Part shown: positions 1 to 8,385 of the stretch, piece after piece
How the letters are laid out: the number at the start of each line of letters is the position of its first letter
Position numbering within the stretch: the stretch's first letter is position 1
Assembly: GCF_020387415.1 (NCBI RefSeq)
Contig: NZ_JAGWCB010000007.1
Coordinates: 124,001-188,000, forward strand
DNA length: 64,000 nt
Source: Ideonella benzenivorans
GTDB taxonomy: Bacteria; Pseudomonadota; Gammaproteobacteria; Burkholderiales; Burkholderiaceae_C
Reading direction: 5' to 3'
The notes under the pieces: model-generated
The model's input: only the letters and a program-made list of their open reading frames with translations
Told to the model about the DNA's origin: nothing
The model's database searches: none
Position numbers and translations under genes: made by a program

Positions 1-153
1 CTGGCCAACCACCTGGGCGCACGCGGGCAGGAGATCCCGGCCGGCAGCTTCATCATGACCGGCGGGGTGACCGAGGCCATCGCGGTGCAGGCCGGCGACC
101 ACATCGCAGTGCGCTTCCAGGACCTGGGCACCGTGTCGCTGCGCTTCGCCTGA
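1..153 (+). CDS. dmpH: 4-oxalocrotonate decarboxylase, C-terminal end (partial)
   Basis: Only the last 50 residues are in the window; the 5' part lies upstream. The frame ends in a C-terminal pattern (SFIMTGGVTEAIAV, then a GD and a final LGTVSLRF) typical of the hydratase/decarboxylase family of meta-cleavage pathways. Family members either decarboxylate 4-oxalocrotonate (DmpH/XylI) or hydrate 2-hydroxypentadienoate (DmpE/XylJ). The TGG(V/I)TEA wording fits the decarboxylase better than the hydratase, but 50 residues cannot settle it. It is the first visible gene of a same-strand run with dmpF, dmpG and dmpI, which carry out the following steps to pyruvate and acetyl-CoA. Confidence 0.7.
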   Translation: MANHLGARGQEIPAGSFIMTGGVTEAIAVQAGDHIAVRFQDLGTVSLRFA

Positions 154-195
154 GGCGCGGCCGATCCGAATCCTCTTTTTGAAAGAAGGCATCCC

Positions 196-1125
196 ATGAA
201 GAAAGTCAAATGCGCCCTGATCGGGCCGGGCAACATCGGCACCGACCTGCTGGCCAAGCTGCAGCGCAGCCCGGTGCTGGAGCCGGTGTGGATGGTGGGC
301 ATCGACCCCGAGTCCGATGGCCTCAAGCGCGCCCGCGAGATGGGCCTGAAGACCACCGCCGAGGGTGTGGACGGCATGGTGCCGCACATGCAGGCCGACG
401 GCGTGCAGATCGTCTTCGACGCCACCAGCGCCTATGTGCACGCCGAGAACAGCCGCAAGGTCAACGCCCAGGGCGCGTTGATGATCGACCTCACCCCCGC
501 GGCCATCGGCCCCTACTGCGTGCCGCCGGTCAACCTGAAGCAGCACGTGGGCAAGAAGGAGATGAACGTCAACATGGTCACCTGCGGCGGCCAGGCCACC
601 ATCCCGATGGTGGCGGCCGTCAGCCGCGTGCAGCCGGTGGCCTATGGTGAGATCGTCGCCACCGTCTCCAGCCGCTCCGTCGGCCCGGGCACCCGCAAGA
701 ACATCGACGAGTTCACCCGCACCACCGCCGGGGCAGTGGAGAAGGTGGGCGGCGCCAAGAAGGGCAAGGCCATCATCATCATCAACCCGGCCGAGCCGCC
801 GCTGATCATGCGCGACACCGTGCACTGCCTGGTCGACGAGAGCGCGGGCGAGCCCGACCGCGACGCCATCACCGCCTCCATCCACCAGATGCTGGCCGAG
901 GTGCAGAAGTACGTGCCCGGCTACCGCCTGGTCAACGGCCCGGTCTTCGACGGCCAGCGCGTCTCGGTCTTCCTGGAGGTGGAAGGCCTGGGCGACTACC
1001 TGCCCAAGTACGCCGGCAACCTGGACATCATGACCGCCGCCGCCGCCCGCACCGCCGAGATGTTCGCCGAGGAGATCCTCAAGGGCGAACTGGTGCTGCA
1101 AGCCGTGGCCGAAGCCGTGGCCTGA
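196..1125 (+). CDS. dmpF: Acetaldehyde dehydrogenase (acetylating)
   Basis: This enzyme oxidises acetaldehyde to acetyl-CoA with NAD and CoA, the last step of catechol meta-cleavage. The 309-residue length is normal for the DmpF/BphJ/MhpF family. The N-terminus has a nucleotide-binding [10 protein letters not shown] motif (residues 10-19). The catalytic cysteine is C130 in [10 protein letters not shown], followed by an [16 protein letters not shown] segment. The start is preceded by the purine-rich GAAAGAAGG. The aldolase gene follows after 16 bases. Known DmpF and DmpG form a complex that channels acetaldehyde, so the adjacency is functional. Confidence 0.97.
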   Translation: MKKVKCALIGPGNIGTDLLAKLQRSPVLEPVWMVGIDPESDGLKRAREMGLKTTAEGVDGMVPHMQADGVQIVFDATSAYVHAENSRKVNAQGALMIDLTPAAIGPYCVPPVNLKQHVGKKEMNVNMVTCGGQATIPMVAAVSRVQPVAYGEIVATVSSRSVGPGTRKNIDEFTRTTAGAVEKVGGAKKGKAIIIINPAEPPLIMRDTVHCLVDESAGEPDRDAITASIHQMLAEVQKYVPGYRLVNGPVFDGQRVSVFLEVEGLGDYLPKYAGNLDIMTAAAARTAEMFAEEILKGELVLQAVAEAVA

Positions 1126-1141
1126 ACTCAGGAGAACAACG

Positions 1142-2182
1142 ATGAACCTGCAAGGTAAGCGAATCACCGTCCACGACATGACCCTGCGTGACGGCATGCA
1201 CCCCAAGCGCCACCAGATGACGCTCGAGCAGATGGCCTCCATCGCCTGCGGCCTGGATGCCGCGGGCGTGCCGCTGATCGAGGTCACCCATGGCGACGGT
1301 CTGGGCGGCAGCTCGGTCAACTACGGCTTCCCGGCCCACAGCGACGAGGAATACCTCTCCACCGTGATCCCGAAGATGAAGCAGGCCAAGGTCTCGGCCC
1401 TGCTGCTGCCGGGCATCGGCACCGTGGACCACCTGAAGATGGCCAAGGACCTGGGCGTGCACACCATCCGCGTGGCCACCCACTGCACCGAGGCCGATGT
1501 CTCCGAGCAGCACATCACCGCCGCGCGCAAGCTGGAGATGGACACCGTGGGCTTTCTGATGATGGCCCACATGGCCAGCCCGGAGAAGCTGGTGATCCAG
1601 GCCAGGCTGATGGAGAGCTACGGCGCCAACTGCGTCTACGTGACCGACTCGGCCGGCTACATGCTGCCCGACGACGTGACGGTGCGGCTGCAGGCGGTGC
1701 GCGCCGCACTCAAGCCCGAGACCGAGCTGGGTTTCCACGGCCACCACAACCTGGCCATGGGCGTGGCCAACTCGGTGGCCGCGGTGGCCGCCGGGGCCAA
1801 GCGCATCGACGCAGCCGCAGCCGGCCTGGGCGCTGGGGCGGGCAACACGCCGATGGAGGTCTTCATCGCCGTGTGCGACCGCATGGGCATCCAGACCGGG
1901 GTGGACGTCTTCAAGATCCAGGACGTGGCCGAGGACCTGGTGGTGCCCATCATGGACCACATCATCCGTGTGGACCGCGACTCGCTGACGCTGGGCTACG
2001 CCGGCGTGTACAGCAGCTTCCTCTTGTTCGCCAAGCGGGCCGAGAAGAAGTACGGCATCCCGGCGCGCGAGATCCTGGTCGAGCTGGGCCGGCGCGGCAT
2101 GGTCGGCGGCCAGGAAGACATGATCGAGGACACTGCGTTGACGCTGTCCAAGCAACGCGCCGCCGTCGCCCAGGCGGCCTGA
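1142..2182 (+). CDS. dmpG: 4-hydroxy-2-oxovalerate aldolase
   Basis: This aldolase cleaves 4-hydroxy-2-oxovalerate to pyruvate and acetaldehyde; the acetaldehyde passes to DmpF. The 346-residue length matches DmpG/BphI. Near the N-terminus, [15 protein letters not shown] holds the catalytic arginine and a metal-binding aspartate. [15 protein letters not shown] (around residue 200) carries the two metal-ligand histidines of this Mn-dependent class II family. The C-terminal part (about 290-346) is the DmpG communication domain that contacts the dehydrogenase. A good ribosome site (AGGAG) lies before the start. It is co-transcribed with dmpF and dmpI. Confidence 0.97.
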   Translation: MNLQGKRITVHDMTLRDGMHPKRHQMTLEQMASIACGLDAAGVPLIEVTHGDGLGGSSVNYGFPAHSDEEYLSTVIPKMKQAKVSALLLPGIGTVDHLKMAKDLGVHTIRVATHCTEADVSEQHITAARKLEMDTVGFLMMAHMASPEKLVIQARLMESYGANCVYVTDSAGYMLPDDVTVRLQAVRAALKPETELGFHGHHNLAMGVANSVAAVAAGAKRIDAAAAGLGAGAGNTPMEVFIAVCDRMGIQTGVDVFKIQDVAEDLVVPIMDHIIRVDRDSLTLGYAGVYSSFLLFAKRAEKKYGIPAREILVELGRRGMVGGQEDMIEDTALTLSKQRAAVAQAA

Positions 2183-2200
2183 ACGAAAGGAAGACCCACC

Positions 2201-2392
2201 ATGCCCTTTGCACAGATCTACCTCATCGAAGGCCGCACCGAAGAACAGCGCGCCGCCGTGATCGAGAAGGTCACCGCCGCCCTGGTCGAGGCCGTGGGCG
2301 CGCCCAAGGAGAACGTGCGCGTCTGGATCACCGAGGTGCCCAAGGAGAACTGGGGCATCGCCGGGGTCAGCGCCAAGGCCCTGGGGCGCTAG
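2201..2392 (+). CDS. dmpI: 4-oxalocrotonate tautomerase
   Basis: This is a 63-residue protein of the 4-OT family. It starts Met-Pro-Phe-Ala-Gln, so after Met removal the N-terminal proline is the catalytic base. Such enzymes interconvert 2-hydroxymuconate and its oxo form and act as hexamers of about 62-residue subunits, which matches the length here. The C-terminal half has the expected VRVWITEVPKENWGIAG pattern. A strong GAAAGGAAG ribosome site lies 7 bases before the ATG. It is the last gene of the meta-cleavage operon; a perfect hairpin follows 53 bases later. Confidence 0.95.
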   Translation: MPFAQIYLIEGRTEEQRAAVIEKVTAALVEAVGAPKENVRVWITEVPKENWGIAGVSAKALGR

Positions 2393-2445
2393 ACGCACCG
2401 CTGCCTCCGCCCTGAAACCTTGAAAAAAGGGGGGGCATGGGGCGC

Positions 2446-2471
2446 AGATTGCGGCCGTGAGGCCGCAATCT
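2446..2471 (+). terminator. Perfect 11-bp hairpin between dmp and copper operons
   Basis: AGATTGCGGCC (2446-2456) and GGCCGCAATCT (2461-2471) are exact reverse complements separated by GTGA. No U-run follows, so it is not a textbook intrinsic terminator. It lies between the end of dmpI and the -35 box of the copper promoter. It probably ends or stabilises the dmp transcript and shields the copper operon from read-through. Confidence 0.6.
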
Positions 2472-2475
2472 TCAC

Positions 2476-2506
2476 TTGACATTCCCATGGGGGGAATCTT
2501 TAAAGT
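2476..2506 (+). promoter_or_regulatory. MerR/CueR-type promoter of the copper operon
   Basis: A perfect -35 box TTGACA (2476-2481) and a -10 box TAAAGT (2501-2506) are separated by 19 bases, not the usual 17. The spacer holds an inverted repeat, ATTCCC (2481-2486) and GGGAAT (2492-2497). A 19-bp spacer with a dyad between the two boxes is the hallmark of promoters activated by DNA distortion by MerR-family regulators such as CueR. All genes downstream to 7552 look copper-related. No merR/cueR gene is in the window, so the regulator must lie elsewhere. Confidence 0.75.
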
Positions 2507-2551
2507 ACCCCCTGTCCTGCATGCGGCTCTGCCGCCCTGCAGCGCTGTCTG

Positions 2552-3016
2552 GTGTCTTTTCGCGCCCCCTGTCCCTTGAAAGCCTTTCGCGTCTTCCTCC
2601 TGCTGCTGCTCTCGCTGCTGCTCCCCATCCGGGGGGGCTTGGCCGCGACCATGGCGTGCGGGGAGGGGGGCCATGGGCCAGGCGAGGCCGCGATGGCCCA
2701 TGGCCATCCGGGCTGGCAGCCCGCGGGCCAGCCGCAGGCACCCGATCTGCACGGACAGGCCGCCGATGCACAGGGTGGCGCCACCTTGCACGACCACAGC
2801 CACCACGACCACAGCCACGACGACGACGGGCCTTCGGCCTCGGTCGGTGACGCATGCAGTGTCTGTGCCAGTGGCTGCCACGCCGCGGCCCTGGCGGGCC
2901 CGTCGCCAGCATTGCTGCAGGCCCGGGTCGTGGCCGTCGTCGCGTTCCCGGCACTGGACGTGCCGGTACCGGGCTTTCTGCCGGACGGGCTGGAGCGCCC
3001 TCCCAGAGGCTGCTGA
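2552..3016 (+). CDS. CzcI-like periplasmic metal-binding protein
   Basis: A protein of up to 154 residues. It has an N-terminal signal peptide (LKAFRVFLLLLLSLLLP, cleavage near residue 32), a central His/Asp-rich stretch (HDHSHHDHSHDDD, about residues 81-93) and a CSVCASGCHAA cysteine-histidine cluster. The tail FLPDGLERPP resembles the IERPxW-like end of CzcI proteins, which sit before czcC in heavy-metal efflux operons. Here too an outer-membrane efflux gene lies downstream. The start is uncertain: GTG at 2552 is used, but an in-frame TTG at 2576 also leaves a good signal peptide. The role is presumably periplasmic metal sensing or buffering; the family is poorly characterised. Confidence 0.7.
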   Translation: MSFRAPCPLKAFRVFLLLLLSLLLPIRGGLAATMACGEGGHGPGEAAMAHGHPGWQPAGQPQAPDLHGQAADAQGGATLHDHSHHDHSHDDDGPSASVGDACSVCASGCHAAALAGPSPALLQARVVAVVAFPALDVPVPGFLPDGLERPPRGC

Positions 3017-3118
3017 GACCACCGTGCCGGCCCCAGCGTCGGCACCCCGTGGGTCCGCGCGCAATGCGTGCGGAGCAAGGTCCGGCCCCATGCCGGGCGT
3101 CTCGAACCTGTCTCGTCC

Positions 3119-3484
3119 ATGAACAAGCAAATCCTGTGCGGGTGGGCCGTTGTCGCGGCCAGCCTGCCGGGGCTGGGCCTGGCCCAGCCCGCTGCGGCGC
3201 CGGCCTCGGCACCTGCGCTCGCCTACCACTCGGCGTTCTCCGGCTACACCCCCTATCGGGATGCCAGTCCCGGCGATTGGCGTGCGCTGAACCAGGCCGT
3301 GGGGACGGCGGCGCTCAAGCCGCCCCGTCTGCCGCAGCCCCAGCTGGCCGCCGAGCCTGCGCCGCAGGCCGCCTCCCGTCCGATGCCGCACCCCATGTCC
3401 CATCCCATGTCGCACCCGATGCCTGGGATGACACCGTCGACAAGCCGGCCACAACCCGGCCCCATGCACGGAGGTCAACCATGA
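3119..3484 (+). CDS. Small proline/histidine/methionine-rich periplasmic protein
   Basis: 121 residues with a signal peptide (MNKQILCGWAVVAASLPGLGL, cut after AQA-like residues). A short conserved-looking core (YHSAFSGYTPYRDASPGDW, then RALNQAV) is followed by a low-complexity tail with three PMSHPM/PMPHPM-type units (about residues 84-98). His-Met repeats of this kind bind copper in periplasmic proteins. Its place inside a copper operon supports that, but no function is established. The ATG at 3119 is chosen because an earlier in-frame codon at 3068 would put 17 charged residues ahead of the signal peptide. Its stop overlaps the next start (ATGA). Confidence 0.65.
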   Translation: MNKQILCGWAVVAASLPGLGLAQPAAAPASAPALAYHSAFSGYTPYRDASPGDWRALNQAVGTAALKPPRLPQPQLAAEPAPQAASRPMPHPMSHPMSHPMPGMTPSTSRPQPGPMHGGQP

Positions 3485-4830
3485 TCCGTCTGGCTTGCAC
3501 GGGCCTCGTGGCCCTGGTCCTGAGCGGCTGCGCCTCGTTTTCCGAGGATGGCGGCTTCACCCCGGTGGCCCAGCTCACCCAGGAGCGCACCGGGCTCTCA
3601 CCGTCCTATCCGCGCACCGCAGCGCAAGGCGATGCGGCCGCGGCCCGTGTCGCCGCCCTGCTGCAGCAGCCGCTGACGGCGGACAGCGCGGCCGAGATCG
3701 CCCTGCTGAACAACCGCGCGCTGCAGGCCAGCTATGCCGAACTGGGCATCGCCGAGGCCGATCGGGTCCGGGCGGGTCGTCTGGCCAACCCGTCTTTCAG
3801 CTTCGGACGCCTGAACGGTGCCGGCGCGGTGGAGATCGACCGGGGGGTCATGTTCGACCTGCTGGGCCTGCTCACCCTGCCGGTGGCCAGCCAGGTGGAG
3901 CAGGAGCGTCTGGTGCTGACCCAGCTGCAGGCGGCCGACGAGACCGTCGGGCTGGCCGCGCAGGCCCGCCAGGCCTTCTTCGAGGCGGTGGCGGCGCAGC
4001 AACTGGCCGGCTACCAGGCCCAGGTGAAGGAAGCGGCCGAGGCCTCCAATGCGCTGGCCCGCAAGATGGTGGCCGCGGGCAACTTCAGCGCGCTCGATCA
4101 GATGCGTGAGCAGGCCTTCAGCTCGGAGGCCACGGTGGGCCTGGCCCGGGCGCAGCACCAGGCGGTGGCCGCGCGGGAACAGCTCATCCGGGTGCTGGGC
4201 CTGGCGGGCCCGCAGCTGGACTTCACGCTGCCGGAGCGGCTGCCTGACCTGCCGGCGGCGCCGGTTGAGCCGCAGGATGCAGAGCAGACGGCGATGGACC
4301 AGCGCCTGGACATCCGGATGGCCCGGCGTTCGACCGAAGCCACGGCCCGCTCGCTGGGGCTCACCCAGGCCACCCGCTTCATCAATGTGCTGAACCTGGG
4401 CTACCAGAACAAGAGCACGACAGGTGAGCGGCTGGCCCAGGGCTATCAGGTGGAGCTGGAGCTGCCGTTGTTCGACTTCGGCGCCACCCGCGCGGCCCGG
4501 GCCGAAGCCACCTACACCCAGTCCCTGCACCGCACGGCCGCCATCGCCGTGCAGGCCCGCTCCGAGGTGCGCGAGGCCTACTCGGCCTACCGCACTGCCT
4601 ACGACCTGGCCCGCCACTACCGTGACGAGGTGGTGCCGCTGCGCAAGCGCATCTCCGAGGAGAACCTGCTCCGCTACAACGGCATGCTGATCAGCGTGTT
4701 CGACCTGCTGGCCGATGCCAGAGACCAGATCGCCGGCGTGACCGGCGCCGTGGAGGCGCTGCGCGACCACTGGGTGGCCCAGACCCGACTGCAGACCGCC
4801 CTCACCGGGCGTTCGCCCAACGGCCTTTGA
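3481..4830 (+). CDS. TolC-family outer-membrane efflux lipoprotein
   Basis: 449 residues. The N-terminus ends in a lipobox (LVLSGC), so the protein is probably lipid-anchored. The rest is the long helical outer-membrane efflux protein fold, with two repeats seen in LNNRALQASYAELGIAEADR and later SEVREAYSAYRTAYDLAR. It is a CusC/CzcC-type channel subunit, but no RND pump or membrane-fusion gene lies beside it. In similar clusters such TolC proteins accompany a multicopper oxidase. The ATG overlaps the preceding stop by 4 bases, so translation is probably coupled. The open frame continues upstream of 3481, but that part is non-coding for this protein. Confidence 0.88.
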   Translation: MIRLACTGLVALVLSGCASFSEDGGFTPVAQLTQERTGLSPSYPRTAAQGDAAAARVAALLQQPLTADSAAEIALLNNRALQASYAELGIAEADRVRAGRLANPSFSFGRLNGAGAVEIDRGVMFDLLGLLTLPVASQVEQERLVLTQLQAADETVGLAAQARQAFFEAVAAQQLAGYQAQVKEAAEASNALARKMVAAGNFSALDQMREQAFSSEATVGLARAQHQAVAAREQLIRVLGLAGPQLDFTLPERLPDLPAAPVEPQDAEQTAMDQRLDIRMARRSTEATARSLGLTQATRFINVLNLGYQNKSTTGERLAQGYQVELELPLFDFGATRAARAEATYTQSLHRTAAIAVQARSEVREAYSAYRTAYDLARHYRDEVVPLRKRISEENLLRYNGMLISVFDLLADARDQIAGVTGAVEALRDHWVAQTRLQTALTGRSPNGL

Positions 4831-4843
4831 GGGAGACCCTTCC

Positions 4844-6211
4844 ATGAGCAATCGCAGAACTTTTTTCAAGACCGCTGGCGCCAGCTTCCTGGGCGCCGCC
4901 GCGGTGAGCCGGGCCGGTGCGACCCTGCTGCCCGAGGCCGTGATCCAGACCTCGGCCGCCACCCAACCGCCGCCTGCACCGACCAATGGCCGGCCCTTCC
5001 AACCCATCGTGACGCTCAACGGCTGGTCGTTGCCCTGGCGCATGAAGGACGGCGTCAAGGAGTTCCACCTGGTGGCCGAACCCGTGGTGCGCGAGATCGC
5101 CCCCGGCATGAAAGCCAACCTGTGGGGTTACAACGGCGCCAGCCCCGGCCCGACGATCGAGGCGGTGGAGGGCGACCGGGTGCGCATCTTTGTCACCAAC
5201 AAGCTGCCTGAGGTGACCACCGTGCACTGGCACGGCATCCTGCTGCCCAGCGGCATGGATGGCGTCTCGGGCCTGACGCAGCCGCCCATCGGCGTGGGCA
5301 AGACCTGGGTGTACGAGTTCGTGTTGCAACGCCCCGGCACCTTCATGTACCACCCGCATGCCGACGAGATGGTGCAGATGGCCATGGGCATGATGGGCCT
5401 GTTCATCGTCCACCCCAAGGACCCACGCCAGTTCAAGGTGGATCGGGACTTTGGCTTCCTCCTGAACGCCTACGACATCGAGCCCGGCAGCGCGACGCCC
5501 CGCATCAACACGATGCTGGATTTCAATCTCTGGACCTGGAACAGCCGGGCCTTTCCCGGCATCGACCCCTTCGTGGCCCGCACCGGGGACCGGGTGCGCA
5601 TCCGCGTGGGCAACCTGACGATGACCAACCACCCGATCCACATGCACGGGCCCCACTTCGAGGTGACCGGCACCGATGGCGGCTGGGTGCCGAAGTCGGC
5701 CCGTTGGCCGGAAGTGACGACCGACATCGGCGTGGGCCAGATGCGGGCCATCGAGTTCGATGCGGTGGCCGGCGATTGGGCCATCCACTGCCACAAGAGC
5801 CACCACACCATGAACGCAATGGGCCATGCCGTGCCGACGATGATCGGCGTGGACCACCGCGAGGTGGCCAAGAAGATCACCGGCCTGGTGCCTGACTACA
5901 TGGTCATGGGCGAGCGTGGCATGCACGACATGGCCGAGATGGAGATGCCCATCCCCGACAACACGCTGCCGATGATGACCGGCACCGGCCCCTTTGGCCC
6001 GGTGGGCATGGGCGGCATGTTCAGCGTGGTGAAGGTGCGGGACAACGTGGCCCGCGGCGACCACAAGGACCCGGGCTGGTACCGGCACCCGGCCGGCACG
6101 CTGGCCTCGGAGTACACGGCCGAACTGCCAACCGCGCCGCGCACCCAGGCCCCCGCGGCCGATGCCCAGACCCTGAACGTGCGCAAACCCGCCGGCCACG
6201 ACGGCCATTGA
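4844..6211 (+). CDS. Tat-exported multicopper oxidase (copper oxidase)
   Basis: 455 residues. The N-terminus has a twin-arginine signal (NRRTFFK, residues 3-9) followed by an alanine-rich hydrophobic stretch. The copper-ligand motifs are in order: HWHG (128-131), YHPHADE, NHPIHMHG, and HCHKSHH (315-321) with the type-1 cysteine C316. A Met-rich region (MNAMGH, later MHDMAEMEMP) follows. Such enzymes oxidise Cu(I) to the less toxic Cu(II) in the periplasm. The length is shorter than CopA (about 600) and the Met-rich insert is small. It sits 13 bases after the TolC gene and just before the copI-like gene, in one operon. Confidence 0.92.
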   Translation: MSNRRTFFKTAGASFLGAAAVSRAGATLLPEAVIQTSAATQPPPAPTNGRPFQPIVTLNGWSLPWRMKDGVKEFHLVAEPVVREIAPGMKANLWGYNGASPGPTIEAVEGDRVRIFVTNKLPEVTTVHWHGILLPSGMDGVSGLTQPPIGVGKTWVYEFVLQRPGTFMYHPHADEMVQMAMGMMGLFIVHPKDPRQFKVDRDFGFLLNAYDIEPGSATPRINTMLDFNLWTWNSRAFPGIDPFVARTGDRVRIRVGNLTMTNHPIHMHGPHFEVTGTDGGWVPKSARWPEVTTDIGVGQMRAIEFDAVAGDWAIHCHKSHHTMNAMGHAVPTMIGVDHREVAKKITGLVPDYMVMGERGMHDMAEMEMPIPDNTLPMMTGTGPFGPVGMGGMFSVVKVRDNVARGDHKDPGWYRHPAGTLASEYTAELPTAPRTQAPAADAQTLNVRKPAGHDGH

Positions 6212-6223
6212 AGGAACACATCC

Positions 6224-6718
6224 ATGAAGCAGATTCTGAAATTGACCGCTCTGATGGTGTCGGTGCTCGGCCCGCTGGCCGCCCAAGCCCATGGCGACGA
6301 GGAACGCGCCAAGCCCCACGTCTACGACGCCAGCCAGGTCGAGGACACCGATTTCGGCCGCGAGGGCAACCCGGCCAAGGTGAACCGGACCCTCCATGTC
6401 AGCATGGCCGATTCGATGCGATTCACCCCGGACCAGGTGACGCTCCGGCGCGGCCAGACCGTGCGGTTCGTGATTCAGAACCAGGGCCAGGCACTGCACG
6501 AACTGGTGCTGGGCACCCCGGCGGCCCTCAAAGCACATGCCGAGCTGATGAAGCGCTTCCCGAACATGGAGCATTCGGACCCCAACATGGCCCACGTGAA
6601 GCCGGGCCAGCATGGCGAGATCGTCTGGCAGTTCACCCGGCCCGGCGAGTTCCAGTTCGCCTGCCTGCAACCCGGCCACTACGAGGCCGGCATGACCGGC
6701 AAGGTGGTGGTGAAATGA
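6224..6718 (+). CDS. copI: CopI-type periplasmic cupredoxin
   Basis: 164 residues with a signal peptide (cleavage near AQA, residue 22) and one cupredoxin domain. The type-1 copper ligands are visible: H92 in LHELVLG, C147 in FACLQPGHYEAGM, H152 and M157. The overall pattern, including NMEHSDPNMAHVKPG, resembles CopI, a copper-induced cupredoxin known from Rubrivivax gelatinosus and other proteobacteria and needed for copper tolerance. It follows the multicopper oxidase by 12 bases and its stop overlaps the next ATG. It is likely induced from the promoter at 2476. Confidence 0.85.
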   Translation: MKQILKLTALMVSVLGPLAAQAHGDEERAKPHVYDASQVEDTDFGREGNPAKVNRTLHVSMADSMRFTPDQVTLRRGQTVRFVIQNQGQALHELVLGTPAALKAHAELMKRFPNMEHSDPNMAHVKPGQHGEIVWQFTRPGEFQFACLQPGHYEAGMTGKVVVK

Positions 6719-7188
6719 AGCGGCGTCAACTCCTCCGTCTGACCCTGGGCGGCGCGATCCTGCCAGTTCTGGCGGTTCATTCCGCCCGTGCCGCCGCAGC
6801 CCTGCCGTCCGTCGAGGTCTTCAAGAGCCCCTACTGTGGCTGCTGCGGCGCCTGGGCGGACCACATGAAGGCTGCCGGCTTTGCGGTGAAGGTGACCCTG
6901 GTCGAGGACACCTCGGCCATGCGCCGACGCGTCGGCCTGCCGGATCGCTTCGCCAGCTGCCACACCGCGCTGGTGGCTGGCTACGCGGTGGAAGGCCATG
7001 TGCCCGCCGACGAGGTCAAGCGTCTGCTGGCCCTGCGACCCCGGGCCATCGGCCTGGCGGTGCCCAGCATGCCGCCAGGCTCGCCCGGCATGGAGATGGG
7101 CAACCGGCACGACCCCTACCAGGTGTTCCTGATCAACCAGCAGGGGCGTGAAACCGTTTTCGCGTCCTACCCCAAGGCCCAGGCCTGA
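6715..7188 (+). CDS. DUF411 family metal-binding protein
   Basis: 157 residues. A basic N-terminus (KRRQLLRL) and hydrophobic stretch form a signal sequence, possibly Tat-like. The DUF411 core carries SPYCGCCGAWADHM near the start and ASCHTALVAGYAVEGHVP in the middle, followed by RAIGLAVPSMPPGSPGMEMG. The cysteine pairs and the Met-rich segment are typical. DUF411 proteins are found in copper and mercury resistance clusters; their exact biochemical role is not settled. The ATG overlaps the copI stop (ATGA), implying coupled translation. Confidence 0.88.
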   Translation: MKRRQLLRLTLGGAILPVLAVHSARAAAALPSVEVFKSPYCGCCGAWADHMKAAGFAVKVTLVEDTSAMRRRVGLPDRFASCHTALVAGYAVEGHVPADEVKRLLALRPRAIGLAVPSMPPGSPGMEMGNRHDPYQVFLINQQGRETVFASYPKAQA

Positions 7189-7208
7189 ACCCCAGCCCGA
7201 GACCAACC

Positions 7209-7552
7209 ATGAAGATCGCTCCGTTCCTTGCAGCCAGCCTCCTGGCCCTGCCCCTGCTGGCGCAGGCACAGGCCGTTCCCGAGACCGACCATGCGGCCCA
7301 CCATGCGCCGGCCGCCGCCAGCGCCCCCGTACCGAACGCTGACGGCGAGGTGCGCAGATCGACCCCGCCCTGGGCAAGATCACGCTGCGCCACGGCCCCA
7401 TCGCCAACCTCGACATGCCGGCCATGACGATGGTCTTCCGGGTCGCTGAGCCGAGCCTGCTCGAGGGCCTGAAGGTGGGCGACAAGGTGCAGTTCGCTGC
7501 CATGGATGCCAACGGGGTGCTGACGGTCACGACCATCAAGGTCCTGAGGTAA
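7209..7552 (+). pseudogene. CusF-like periplasmic copper chaperone, apparent 1-base frameshift
   Basis: Reading from the ATG at 7209 gives a signal peptide (KIAPFLAASLLALPLLAQAQA), a His-rich linker and ...NADGEVR, then loses homology and stops near 7427. From 7355 the frame displaced by one base encodes a complete CusF-type domain: QIDPALGKITLRHGPI, NLDMPAMTMVFRV, then GLKVGDKVQFAAMD and VTTIKVLR, ending TAA at 7550-7552. One base is missing around 7350-7356. CusF binds Cu(I)/Ag(I) through the His and two Met residues present in this downstream part. Either the gene is a recent pseudogene or the base was lost in sequencing; all other residues look intact. Confidence 0.75.
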
Positions 7553-7708
7553 GGCCAGGCGGGGCCCCGGCCCGTGTTCTGAGGCATTGCACCGTTCGTC
7601 GGGATTGCCACCTTCGATCCCCGCAGTTCGACTCTTCACCCGCGGTGATGGCATGGATCATCAAGGCATCCAACTTGCTTGCACGATGGGTGGAGCCCGG
7701 TTCCGAAC

Positions 7709-8344
7709 ATGTGCCTGATCATCAAGAAACCCGCGGGGCGGCAGATCGCCGCCGATTTCCTGGAGAACGTCTGGCAGCGCAACAGCCACGGCTGGGGCGC
7801 CTTCCACCGCGACGGCGGTCAGCTCCGCTGGGTCAAGGGCATGGCGTTTGACGAGCTGCTGGCCTACAACCGCGCATTGCCGCTGGAGGCCGAGGCCTTC
7901 CTGCACCTGCGCAAGGCCACCTATGGCCGCATTTGCCATGAGCTGGCCCACCCCTATCTGGTGCGCGAGGGCCTGCTGCTGATGCACAACGGCAGCATCC
8001 ACCATCTGGCGCCGCAGGACCCGGCCCTCAGCGACACGGCCGAGCTGGCCCATGCGTTGCGCGACATGCTGGCCGGTCTGGACGACACCCAGGCCCAGGC
8101 CCTGGTGCGCAGCGAAGGTTTTGCCCGCCTGATGGCGCCGCTGGTGCAGGGCTCCATGGTGGTGCTGTTCGACGCCCAGGGCGCGGTGCGCCTGGGGCGG
8201 GACTGGCACACGGTGCAGGCCCATGAATGGGACGGCGAGATGCCGGGCATCCAGGTGTCCAACACCCACGCCTGGGCGCCCAAGCCCGGGCTGCAGCGCC
8301 CGGGCGGCAACCGCTGGCGCTGGTTGTCCTGGGCATTGGGCTGA
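7709..8344 (+). CDS. Class II glutamine amidotransferase-like protein
   Basis: 211 residues beginning Met-Cys-Leu-Ile-Ile. Cys2 would be the N-terminal nucleophile exposed after Met removal, as in Ntn-type glutamine amidotransferases. The fold is also suggested by HGWGAFHRDGG, FLHLRKATYGR (the Arg-containing glutamine-binding region) and LLMHNGSIHH. No synthase domain is attached and no substrate can be assigned. The ATG at 7709 is preferred over one 30 bases earlier because it places Cys at position 2. It stands alone between the copper operon and the AraC gene. Confidence 0.75.
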   Translation: MCLIIKKPAGRQIAADFLENVWQRNSHGWGAFHRDGGQLRWVKGMAFDELLAYNRALPLEAEAFLHLRKATYGRICHELAHPYLVREGLLLMHNGSIHHLAPQDPALSDTAELAHALRDMLAGLDDTQAQALVRSEGFARLMAPLVQGSMVVLFDAQGAVRLGRDWHTVQAHEWDGEMPGIQVSNTHAWAPKPGLQRPGGNRWRWLSWALG

Positions 8345-8385
8345 GCGTCGGTCGCGTGGGGTGTGCCCAGCAGGCATGTTAAATG

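Noticed and set aside
2520-2552. ATG at 2520 as start of the CzcI-like gene
   Set aside because: It is in a different frame from the signal peptide and His/Cys motifs. The GTG at 2552 or TTG at 2576 is in the right frame.
1079-3478. Minus-strand open frame of 799 codons opposite dmpG/dmpI and the copper operon start
   Set aside because: It crosses genes with clear function on the plus strand and also the promoter and hairpin at 2446-2506. No protein motif is present.
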